A stretch of 21,572 bases of DNA from a virus, in IMG/VR virus record IMGVR_UViG_3300010354_000801, positions 1 through 21,572 of that record, one strand, 5' to 3'. Both the position numbers and the translations under genes were made by a program. Below the pieces are notes generated by a model. It saw nothing but the letters and a program-made list of their open reading frames with translations. It was not told the DNA's origin and did no database searches. Shown piece by piece: positions 11,701-15,237 of this stretch (position 1 is the first letter of the stretch; each line of letters begins with the position of its first letter).

Positions 11701-11722
11701 ACTAAATACAATTTATTTTTAA
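2747..11722 (+). CDS. Giant 2991-aa baseplate structural protein; proposed gp7 homologue with large YHYH/repeat insertion
   Basis: It lies in the T4 gene 7 position, 4 bases after gp6. Residues about 5-50 (ENQLPGFVREEFPLVKEFLS) and 271-295 (FYSSKG, ILFRSLYGEDVEV) resemble the C-terminal third of T4 gp7 as I recall it (FYSTKG, LFKVLYNEEVEIE). A second match is at 2513-2549 (SYDIKS, DWKDVV, GFKKF, against KIKSN, RWKSDV, GFGFI in T4). In T4 these blocks are roughly 120 residues apart; here they are about 2220 apart. The insertion holds ten G-x-G-Y-type repeats, five H-x-x-x-TGD repeats, several ID-E modules, a YHYH-type domain (about 1319-1440) and many GIGT/GIST tetrapeptides. Two repeats follow near the C-terminus (about 2780-2991). 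No signal peptide or membrane segment is visible. It is probably a wedge core protein with large peripheral decorations. The gp7 link is from memory and position; the structural role is firm. Confidence 0.85.
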   Translation: MVDTKVKISSIIENQLPGFVREEFPLVKEFLSQYYTSLESKSGTLDIIQNIDQYIKLDQLTNITESTILTSDVNFSDSTISAYSTSGFPESYGLLQIGSEVITYTGKEQNLISRSCQISIGSTIAYVSGIGEEYQNRPFNIDNVKIVPTIVSVYPTFVILSETPIKSNDPLDGYSEDDTYKFTIDNPQFTGCIRGFSGVTSYQNPNKPDCLLFSKTTSEEHLSGSLVSNLSILFLKEFYKKVKKQFVPGFEDRSFYSDLNENLFIKQSKDFYSSKGTDQSFEILFRSLYGEDVEVIKPSDYLFIPSNAQYRITKDLVVKSLEGNPLDLNNRTLYQDEDNNFPKAYASINNVEKIIRNSEVYHVISLDYDYNKDINVEGSVFGNFSIHPQTKLITPVSIGETVIDVDSTVGFPNSGTIIADIDNGSSVTINYSSKSYTQFYGCSGIDQELESGQNLRIDSYAYGYSGFGTENKIKVRVTGVLSDLEIDPNTKFYKENGKIEIQTLGKYFDEVKANNWIFNVATSYNIDTITLIDNLNYSYRVSTIDDNNFVTGNKVKLFFTDGVEIISYISEILNKNTFVINGQGELNISKKNKIQKLIEKANLLNFPESSKYSTDVQNIYQDKDGVFYVTSSSLPSYLNQQLTVKNNISTISGTFTPDNYSNLDEGTTIDIGEHGFYTGDVVYYTPQSETNTLGIDEGIYYVKRINNYSIKLSRSKNNLYNQKYLSFSTTVSDNKIVLNDLSNQLLNTQKLVRNISLPKNSENSQITSPGPTGILVNGVEILNYKSKDNIFYGKLEKINVLSFGSNYDVINPPILSISDSVGFGATGYCEVEGQFEEIRLIDGGFDYITEPVVTITGGNGFGAKAKAQLFEFEHHVSFSASGQVDLPTSKIGFSTYHKFRDGEKIIYKPDGQQVIGGLSTDSVYYTSVQDSLNIKLHQNYNDAISGINTINLTSYGVGSQRILSFNLKKKISSIIIQDNGSGYRNRKISVTSAGINTFSNTIIAKNHRYKTGDIINYSTTGTVASGLSTEKSYYVTFVDEDSFKLSTVGSSTTIGIGSAVVGISTLSDFYLKTKQYINLTSTGTGYHIFNHLPIKVTVDGVIGISTGTNQNFNAILQPIVRGEIKSIYLEDNGVGYGSSEIINFNRQPSINLQSGEGAEVLPVISNGKIVEVLVIKSGSGYNSPPSFIISGPGSNAVLTPVISNGSLTQVKVIYGGIGYETKKTSIKVISAGSGAQFKCDISKWTINLVERNINSNQITDDDGFINKGVNSDYGLQYTHLYAPRKLRQIVLSKKTINGQDKYSPDLIIDSNKETLSNGHSPIIGWAYDGNPIYGPYGYESTNGGKIKLLETGYSRILKKNRPPISIFPLGFFVEDYEYQGSGDLDEHNGRFCITPDFPNGIYAYFASIDSTVNNDINSKFYNFRKPIFPYFIGDKFKSKLNDYNILPSSNQDVIDLNETTFLRNTTPYNLTNKNSGYDFILNPNKIKKQNSLIKKVKSGNVNYIGIKTGGFDYQVRDRVVFDNKNSGGQGVSAEVGLVKGKKVTEVSCESISIDNVEFFPSSSGNSYIGFASSPHNLQNLDTITIVGLNTFASNLGGIHNNIGVKSETFILLTNIGTPAATGIVTYFNIVGRLTYDAIRENDILQIDSEKVKVLNVDSQSSRIRVIREQGDTVGSSHTASSIIYSNPRKFYFESKVSSDQLQYNLNNQFYFDPQESVGIGTSFGVGIGVTLVFSNPGSGITSFFIPTKSIYLPNHNLLTGDELIYSSNGGTPITVSTGSSIFQLIDNQTVYASKINDNLIGISTYKVGLGSTGSFVGIDSSITTNTLYFTNAGYGKIHSFTTKYSNVITGQVNKNLVTVSTASSHGINVGDSVLMSCLSGISTTYTIKYSDYHRRLVVNSKYFSSGDVDTSNDTINIQQHGFTTGQKIIHTATTASGGLKDNEIYFIVKIDNDKFKLSETYYNALLNKPVCIDITSSSSGSISLINPGITLFANQSIVFDLSDKSLSYNRNSTDYSAFDFNFYIDSSFKEIFNSKIDTNTFHVTRVGRVGVDTNASVTIRLSDSTPRILYYKLDPVDYDKNDQVKLEIISDSENISNNNLIMIKNSFYSGNYRVSGISTYTFSYNLASKPEKILYNSSESTLSYKTNSLTAFGEIADINVNYPGNEYKNLPGITTITSLSGYGAVLEPFSSSIGSILSTEIQDIGFEYSADKTLRPTAKISQILKLSSLYSFSKIGISSLGKNYNVPPNLIAFDGITNNVVNDVDLRYKLGDREVTIIKNTQGINNAIPRIIPTNNSNGIRISSIEFNNSTKEVTVGLAVSYSSISEYPFSEGDKVLIENTSVGIQTDSKGYNSSAYGYALFTLTSVNPAIGGANGTVTYSLEDYLQSGENPGTFSPVYSSGRITPQKFFPIFDITLKRNEFFNNEVIFTSNSSGVVDSWDSSSQILTVTSSEFFKSNDIIVGSSSNHKAIVEYALGYDASYNVSNSSIVRKGWKNESGFLNNNFQRLHDSDYYQYFSYDIKSKIEYEDWKDVVTSLNHTAGFKKFSNLIIESNITSGISTEQDFGDATSIVDYTNEIKLDCYNDYDLASEKTILIDSNIISDEVILKSVTLQDYFESVGNKVLTIDDISSQFNDNPRTTPYSVLDSFNLSSARSKKYIAYIVDRKYTNERQILIATLIHNDIFGFLNQYGRVETVKDLGSFDFNTYFSEGELLFYPIKYETNDYLINIFSYDMMENVSGIGTIDLGDSVKISSSSTLIQSGLGTTTLVGIASTYRASKILIQYAAEDKSYFEYDELTVLHDGSNVELLEYGQLSTDVLDSVGTIGIGTYNAYISGSQINIDFTPNNELEVNYYVDTIQVSIANTSSIGISTFSLTAANLESKITLISSSSSPVSNVICEYSNEYSGAYYIISIEDTTNDQYQVLELAVADDGETPFLSIFGILQTGSNIGDFDVTISGGKTQLTFTPIPDVDVQVRVFQNSLKLLNTIYF
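2999..3120 (+). repeat. 'ID-E' module, copy 1 (within the giant gene)
   Basis: Residues about 85-125 read SGFPESYGLLQIGSEVITYT followed by a hydrophobic strand. The pattern is GFP, a small residue, a hydrophobic strand, then (I/D)xE and Y. A second copy has GFPNSG at residue 410 (base 3974), and looser copies occur later. This is a short beta module common in phage baseplate and fibre proteins. Confidence 0.5.
3521..3634 (+). other. gp7-like core segment 1 (within the giant gene)
   Basis: Residues about 259-296 contain DFYSSKGTDQSFEILFRSLY followed by GEDVEV. This aligns by eye with the T4 gp7 segment DFYSTKG, then KFLFKVLYNEEVEIE, which belongs to the gp7 part that bundles with gp6. T4 sequence is recalled, not searched. 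Confidence 0.55.
3950..4110 (+). repeat. 'ID-E' module, copy 2 (within the giant gene)
   Basis: Residues about 402-455 read SIGETVIDVDSTVGFPNSGT, then a strand ending TINYSSKSYTQFYGCSG. The layout matches copy 1 at residues 85-125 (GFP, glycine/serine, hydrophobic strand, Y-x-x-K). Confidence 0.5.
4757..4935 (+). repeat. H-x-x-x-TGD module, copy 1
   Basis: Residues about 671-730 begin HGFYTGDVVYYTP (H674), and continue with GIYYVKRINNYSIKLSRS. The pattern is H, three residues, (T/D)G(D/E), two hydrophobics and Y; then about 20 residues to YY(V/A); then an x-(F/I)-KLS strand. Other copies are at H897, H1007, H1755 and H1920 of the same protein, and at H57 of the 1155-aa protein. Confidence 0.6.
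5141..5375 (+). repeat. G-x-G-Y repeats, pair 1
   Basis: Two adjacent copies, with the glycine at residues about 804 (SFGSNYDVINPPIL) and 844 (DGGFDYITEPVVTITGG). Each is a strand, (D/N)G-G-x-x-Y, a proline-containing turn and another strand, and is followed by GFGA. These are diverged members of the GSGYxxxPxVxxxG repeat common in phage structural proteins. Confidence 0.65.
5426..5650 (+). repeat. H-x-x-x-TGD module, copy 2
   Basis: Begins YHKFRDGEKIIYKPDG at H897, and continues LSTDSVYYTSVQDSLNIKLH. It has the same layout as copy 1 at H674 and ends in a GVGSQR loop. Confidence 0.6.
5654..5725 (+). repeat. G-x-G-Y repeat with conserved DNA core
   Basis: Encodes IIIQDNGSGYRNRKISVTSA with the repeat glycine at residue 980. 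The 13-base DNA core GGATCTGGATATA at 5684-5696 recurs exactly at 6278-6290 in this gene and at 16027-16039 in gp8. Confidence 0.65.
5756..5965 (+). repeat. H-x-x-x-TGD module, copy 3
   Basis: Begins NHRYKTGDIINYSTTG at H1007, and continues GLSTEKSYYVTFVDEDSFKL. It lies about 110 residues after copy 2, with a G-x-G-Y repeat between them, so the two module types alternate here. Confidence 0.65.
6113..6470 (+). repeat. Three tandem G-x-G-Y repeats
   Basis: Repeat glycines lie at residues about 1133 (EDNGVGYGSS), 1178 (KSGSGYNSPPSFIISGPG) and 1216 (YGGIGYETKK), with a period of about 38-45 residues. Each unit is preceded by a hydrophobic strand such as ISNGKIVEVLVI and ISNGSLTQVKVI. This is the clearest tandem stretch in the protein. 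Confidence 0.75.
6695..7070 (+). other. YHYH-type domain with altered signature (within the giant gene)
   Basis: Residues about 1317-1440. The sequence HSPIIGWAYDGNPIYGPYGY (1319-1338), then SGDLDEHNGRFCITPDFPNG (about 1381-1400), then FPYFIGDKF has the order of blocks known for the YHYH domain family. The tetrapeptide that names the family is YAYF at 1402-1405, so both histidines are replaced. I recall YAYF in large proteins of marine T4-like phages, so this may be the usual phage form. The domain's biochemical function is not established. Its place inside a baseplate protein suggests a structural or receptor-contact role. Confidence 0.75.
7240..7400 (+). repeat. Isolated diverged G-x-x-Y repeat
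   Basis: Residues about 1500-1550 read VNYIGIKTGGFDYQVRDRVV, then a glycine-rich GGQGVSAEVGLVKG stretch and a following strand. The layout is like the copy at residue 844 (DGGFDY). Confidence 0.5.
7640..7800 (+). repeat. 'ID-E' module, copy 3
   Basis: Residues about 1635-1685: ENDILQIDSEKVKVLNVD, then IRVIREQGDTVGSSHTASS. The order (N-D-I, ID-x-E, then R-(E/S)-x-G-T, then S-H) matches the 1155-aa protein at residues about 190-232 (GDLIKINDEIMLLDSVG, then RRSWMGTISTSHSSGS). Confidence 0.55.
8000..8185 (+). repeat. H-x-x-x-TGD module, copy 4
   Basis: Begins NHNLLTGDELIYSSNGG at H1755, and continues DNQTVYASKINDNLIGIST. It resembles the copy at H57 of the 1155-aa protein (GHFFNTGEELIYTN, then TSVYAIKVNESSIRIAST) more than it resembles copies 1-3. 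Confidence 0.6.
8489..8710 (+). repeat. H-x-x-x-TGD module, copy 5
   Basis: Begins QQHGFTTGQKIIHTATT at H1920, and continues DNEIYFIVKIDNDKFKLSET. It has the same layout as copy 1. Confidence 0.6.
9203..9515 (+). repeat. Three diverged G-x-x-Y repeats
   Basis: Glycines at residues about 2164 (NYPGNEYKNLPGITTI), 2205 (QDIGFEYSADKTLRP) and 2241 (SSLGKNYNVPPNLIAF), spaced about 36-41 residues apart. The period matches the tandem set at 1133-1216, but the G-x-G-Y core has decayed to G-x-x-Y. Confidence 0.55.
10262..10395 (+). other. gp7-like core segment 2 (within the giant gene)
   Basis: Residues about 2506-2549 contain DYYQYFSYDIKSKIEYEDWK, then DVVTSLNHTAGFKKFSN. By eye this resembles the T4 gp7 block YYVMKIKSN, RWKSDVIRFVHPVGFGF (recalled). 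Similar WKDVVxSLNHTAGFKKF blocks occur, as I recall, near the C-terminal end of large marine T4-like tail proteins. This is the second half of the proposed split gp7 core. Confidence 0.55.
11085..11722 (+). repeat. Two C-terminal repeats of the giant protein
   Basis: Residues about 2780-2885 (DELTVLHDGSNVELLEYGQL, then NAYISGSQINIDFTPNNELE) and 2918-2991 (LELAVADDGE, then SIFGILQTGSNIGDFDVTIS, then TQLTFTPIPDVDVQVRVFQN) share one layout. That layout is E-L-x-V-x-x-DG, a G-x-L/I-Q/S segment, a (D/Y)-x-x-(I)-SG-x-(Q/I)-(I/L) hairpin, F-TP, then a final beta strand. They form a tandem C-terminal pair. Confidence 0.5.
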
Positions 11723-11747
11723 TTTAAACCACAAAGATGTAAGTATT

Positions 11748-14700
11748 ATGGGAGCACAAATTAATAGCAGTTATTCTACTTATGATGGAACATTTTCAGT
11801 CGTTAAACGACAATTTCCACTAACTCATAAACAAAGCCCTATTTTTAAGAAAAGTTTTGATGGAAGTAATCCAGCAATAGTAGATATAAGTAAAAACTTA
11901 ATTAAGATCCCTGGTCATTTTTTTAATACTGGAGAAGAATTAATTTATACTAATCTTGGAACTGGATCACAGAAATCTATTGGTATTGCTACAACATCTA
12001 TTACTGGGATAGGTTTAACGGACAAACTTCCAACAAGTGTATATGCGATTAAAGTTAATGAATCTAGTATTAGGATCGCATCAACTGCAGAAAATGCTCT
12101 CAAATCTAGACCAATCCCACTTAATATTTCTTCAGTTGGAATAGGGACATCGCACTCATTGACTTCAAAAAATGAAAATTCTAGAGTTTTGATTAGTATC
12201 GATAATGTGATACAATCTCCAATAGTTTCAACTGCAATTACATCTTCAATTATAAATCAAGTTTCAATATTTCAAAATTTATTTTTTGTTTCTGATACAA
12301 ATTCATTTTTTAATGGTGATTTGATAAAGATTAATGATGAAATAATGCTTTTAGATTCCGTTGGATATGGAGCAACTAATACATTTTTGGTAAGAAGATC
12401 CTGGATGGGAACCATAAGCACTTCACATTCAAGTGGGTCCTTAATTACGAAAATTGTTGGAAATTATAATATTACAAATAATACAATTAATTTTGCTTCA
12501 CCTCCATATGGATTAACACCTGTTGGAATTGATACCGGATCTCCAAGTGAGGTGGATTACGTTGGTATTAGCACTTCTTCTACCTTTAGTGGAAGGACAT
12601 TTATGAGGTCTGGAGTTCCAAATACTAATGTTGATCCATATAGTAAAAATTATATTTTTGATGATATTTCTGATAATTTTAGTGGGTATTCAACTTCATT
12701 TACATTAAAATCAAAAGGCACTAATATAAGTGATATTTCTACCGATAATTCTATAATATTAATTAACAATATATTTCAAGGTCCACAAAGACTCAATTTT
12801 CCGGTCAATATAACTGGAGATTATTCCCTCAAAGAAAATGTTGGAATAACTACTATTGAATTTACTGGATCTATTTCATCAAACCCATATGATATTAATA
12901 CCGCAAATGTCCCTTTGGGGGGAGTAATAGTTTCTGTTGCATCAACTTCTGGATTTGGGTATCAACCACTAGTTTCTGCGGGTGGAACTGCAATTGTTTC
13001 TGGTCTCGGATCAATATCTTCAATTTCTATTGGAAATAGTGGTTCTGGATATCGTTCTGGTATTCAGACAGTGAGAGTTGGGGTTAAAACAGAAGATTTG
13101 ACAGATACCAATATAACATACATTGGTATCGCTTCAATTAATAATGGCAATGTTGTAAGTGTCGCTATTACAAATCCCGGAGTTGGTTATACTTTTACCA
13201 ACCCACCCGTTGTAGTATTTGATACTCCATTAAGTTATTCCAATATTCCACTAAAATATAGTTCATCTTCTATAGGAGTTGGAACTGGTGCTGAGATTAA
13301 TATTTTAGTTGGGCAAGGATCTAGTATAATAGATTTTGAAATTACTAATTCTGGATACGGATACAAACCCGGAGAAATTTTGACGGTATCAATTGGAGGT
13401 ACCGTTGGAATACCAACTAATTTCACAGAATCTTTTAAAGAATTTAACCTTACTGTAGATAGAACATATACTGATAGTTTCTCTGGGTGGTATATGGGAA
13501 ATCTTTTAGTTCTTGATCCTTTCGATTCCTTATTTGACGGAAACACTACATCATTTCAAATTACATTAAACAGTTTTCCAAAATCAATTAGATCTAAACC
13601 GGGTTCTACTATTGATGTTCAGGCGACTCTATTAATATTCATAAATGATATACTACAAGTCCCAGGCAAAGGATATACCTTTACTGGTGGAAGTTATATT
13701 ACATTTACTGAGCCTCCAAAATCGGGAGACACTTCAAAAATACTTTTTTATCAAGGGACTTCATCAATTGATGTTATTGATGTTGATGTTCTAGAAACTA
13801 TTAAAGAAGGAGATACTGTAAGATTGAATGATGATAATTATGCTTATAGTGAAGATGAAAGAATTGTAATGTCAGTTAACTCTATTGATAGTATCGACAC
13901 TAATCCGTATCCGGGACCAGGAATAAATCAAGATACAAACTATATTAGATCTTTAATTTGGTGCAAACAAACTGAGGATTTGTTCATTGACGGAAAAGCA
14001 GTTACAAAAGATAGAGTTTGGTATGAACCTTTAATTTACCCAAACACAAAAATCATACAGTCAGTTGGAACTGCATCCACTATTATTTTTGTTGAGAGTG
14101 TGAAAACTTTTTTTGATAACTTAAAAGAAAATTCACCAAAACAAAATAAGATTAGAATTATATCACAAAATGACGTTGTTGGAGCTTCTGCAACTGCTAT
14201 AGTTTCTATTGCCGGAACTGTCTCATCAGTGTCTATTGTAAATGGTGGTATTGGATATACCTTTGCACCTTCTGTAGTTTTTTCAAATCCAATTGATATT
14301 GATGCTTTTGTTTCAATTGCATCAACTGAAGGTACAATTGGCATCGGTACAAATATTATTACAGGAATTAACACTTCAGGAATAACTACTGGTCTGGTAG
14401 TTAAAAATGAGTATGTTCCTACAGGAACTCTAGTTATATCTTTAGGTTCTGGCGAGGTTGGCCTTGGAACTACAACTACCAATATGGAGATAGAAACAAC
14501 CTCATTTGAATTTAGAATGATGCACGAGAAAGCTACAGCAACCACATCAATTGCATCTGGGATCGTTACTTCAGTAAACATATTACATCCTGGTTTTGGA
14601 TATACTTCAACGAATCCGCCAATTATTCTTATTGAAAGCCCCAAAGTTTCTAGTTATGTGGAGGATATTTCATCTATTACTTATAGTGGAGATTTTGGTA

Positions 14701-15215
14701 TTATTTCTGGAATTTCAACAGTATCTGTAGGGGTTGCATCTACTGGAATTATATTTGATTTTGTTATTCCTAAAGATTCTTTTTTAAGAGACTCTTCAAT
14801 AGTTGGTTCTGCAATAACTGTAAGTGGAATTCAAACTGGATATTATTTCGTAGTCTATAATTCTAATGTTGGACTTGGTGTAACCTCATTAAGAAATGAT
14901 GGATCTATAGTTTCTATTGGAAATTCTTTCTTGGATAACGTGTATGAAGTTGCTTCTGTTTCAATAGCACAAACAAGTGTTTCTGGAATGGGGATTACTT
15001 ATGTTGCTAAAGTTACTGTGAGTGTTCAAAATTATAATAATCTTTCCGGAATAGGGTATAGTAACTTTTTTGGAGAATATAGTTGGGGAAGAATTTCAAC
15101 TCCATTTAGAGCAGATCCGAAAAATTTTGAATTTTATAATAAAGGATTAATTGGAATTTCAACATCACCAATTGTGGAAAGGTATAGTCCTCTTAATTAT
15201 TCAAAATATATCTAA
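11748..15215 (+). CDS. Repeat-rich virion structural protein, 1155 aa
   Basis: This protein lies between the gp7-like protein and gp8 and has no T4 counterpart I can name. It is beta-rich and built of modules also present in the preceding gene. These are an H-x-x-x-TGD unit (H57), an 'ID-E' unit with RRSWMGT (216-222), and five G-x-G-Y repeats near residues 432, 478, 536, 834 and 949. Three N-x-(I/L)-Q units are also present, near 145-158 (LISIDNVIQSP), 335-348 (IILINNIFQGP) and 620-645 (LLIFINDILQVPGKGYTF). GIGT/GIST tetrapeptides are frequent, and no membrane segment or signal peptide is visible. The start follows the previous stop by 25 bases; an ATG at 11736 is followed directly by TAA, so 11748 is the only sensible start. 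It is probably a peripheral baseplate or fibre-network protein of the virion. Role is inferred from context and modules only. Confidence 0.8.
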   Translation: MGAQINSSYSTYDGTFSVVKRQFPLTHKQSPIFKKSFDGSNPAIVDISKNLIKIPGHFFNTGEELIYTNLGTGSQKSIGIATTSITGIGLTDKLPTSVYAIKVNESSIRIASTAENALKSRPIPLNISSVGIGTSHSLTSKNENSRVLISIDNVIQSPIVSTAITSSIINQVSIFQNLFFVSDTNSFFNGDLIKINDEIMLLDSVGYGATNTFLVRRSWMGTISTSHSSGSLITKIVGNYNITNNTINFASPPYGLTPVGIDTGSPSEVDYVGISTSSTFSGRTFMRSGVPNTNVDPYSKNYIFDDISDNFSGYSTSFTLKSKGTNISDISTDNSIILINNIFQGPQRLNFPVNITGDYSLKENVGITTIEFTGSISSNPYDINTANVPLGGVIVSVASTSGFGYQPLVSAGGTAIVSGLGSISSISIGNSGSGYRSGIQTVRVGVKTEDLTDTNITYIGIASINNGNVVSVAITNPGVGYTFTNPPVVVFDTPLSYSNIPLKYSSSSIGVGTGAEINILVGQGSSIIDFEITNSGYGYKPGEILTVSIGGTVGIPTNFTESFKEFNLTVDRTYTDSFSGWYMGNLLVLDPFDSLFDGNTTSFQITLNSFPKSIRSKPGSTIDVQATLLIFINDILQVPGKGYTFTGGSYITFTEPPKSGDTSKILFYQGTSSIDVIDVDVLETIKEGDTVRLNDDNYAYSEDERIVMSVNSIDSIDTNPYPGPGINQDTNYIRSLIWCKQTEDLFIDGKAVTKDRVWYEPLIYPNTKIIQSVGTASTIIFVESVKTFFDNLKENSPKQNKIRIISQNDVVGASATAIVSIAGTVSSVSIVNGGIGYTFAPSVVFSNPIDIDAFVSIASTEGTIGIGTNIITGINTSGITTGLVVKNEYVPTGTLVISLGSGEVGLGTTTTNMEIETTSFEFRMMHEKATATTSIASGIVTSVNILHPGFGYTSTNPPIILIESPKVSSYVEDISSITYSGDFGIISGISTVSVGVASTGIIFDFVIPKDSFLRDSSIVGSAITVSGIQTGYYFVVYNSNVGLGVTSLRNDGSIVSIGNSFLDNVYEVASVSIAQTSVSGMGITYVAKVTVSVQNYNNLSGIGYSNFFGEYSWGRISTPFRADPKNFEFYNKGLIGISTSPIVERYSPLNYSKYI
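11908..12175 (+). repeat. H-x-x-x-TGD module in the 1155-aa gene
   Basis: Residues about 54-142 begin GHFFNTGEELIYTNLGTG, and continue TSVYAIKVNESSIRIAST, then GIGTSHSL. It is the sixth copy in the window of the module found five times in the preceding gene. Confidence 0.6.
12295..12450 (+). repeat. 'ID-E' module in the 1155-aa gene
   Basis: Residues about 183-234: FFNGDLIKINDEIMLLDSVG, then VRRSWMGTISTSHSSGSLI. It matches the copy at bases 7640-7800 in order and spacing. Confidence 0.55.
13005..13415 (+). repeat. Three G-x-G-Y repeats, first cluster of the 1155-aa gene
   Basis: Repeat glycines at residues about 432 (NSGSGYRSG), 478 (NPGVGYTFTNPPVVVF) and 536 (NSGYGYKPGEILTVS), each preceded by a hydrophobic strand (ISSISIG, VVSVAIT, IIDFEIT). 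The unit is strand, (N/G)-(S/P)-G-x-G-Y, PP turn, strand. Confidence 0.75.
13600..13790 (+). repeat. N-x-(I/L)-Q-x-P hairpin module, copy 3
   Basis: Residues about 618-680: LLIFINDILQVPGKGYTFTG, then YITFTEPPKSGDTSKILFYQ. This is the V/I-x-(N)-x-xLQ-x-P-x-x-x-Y-T-x-x-G, I-x-F-x-x-x-P-x-x-G-D, I-x-(F/Y) module seen in many tail fibre proteins. Two shorter copies lie near residues 145 and 335. Confidence 0.65.
14190..14645 (+). repeat. Two G-x-G-Y repeats, second cluster of the 1155-aa gene
   Basis: Repeat glycines near residues 834 (NGGIGYTFAPSVVFSNP) and 949 (HPGFGYTSTNPPIILIESP). Both are preceded by a -G-x-V-(S/T)-S-V-x-I- strand and followed by a PP/AP turn and a valine/isoleucine strand. 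Confidence 0.75.
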
Positions 15216-15225
15216 TAAATAAATA
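15214..15225 (+). promoter_or_regulatory. Possible T4-type late promoter before gp8
   Basis: Two overlapping AATAAATA octamers (15214-15221 and 15218-15225) start inside the stop codon of the 1155-aa gene and lie 12-23 bases before the gp8 ATG. They match the T4 late consensus TATAAATA except at the first base. The position suggests an extra late start point for gp8 and downstream genes. The octamers arise from a TAAA repeat, so chance is possible. Confidence 0.45.
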
Positions 15226-15237
15226 AAAAACTGCAAA

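Noticed and set aside
14036-14644. Long open frame of 202 codons on the - strand
   Set aside because: It lies wholly inside the 1155-aa gene. Its proline/valine-rich sequence is the mirror of the glycine/tyrosine repeats there, and it has no recognisable domain.
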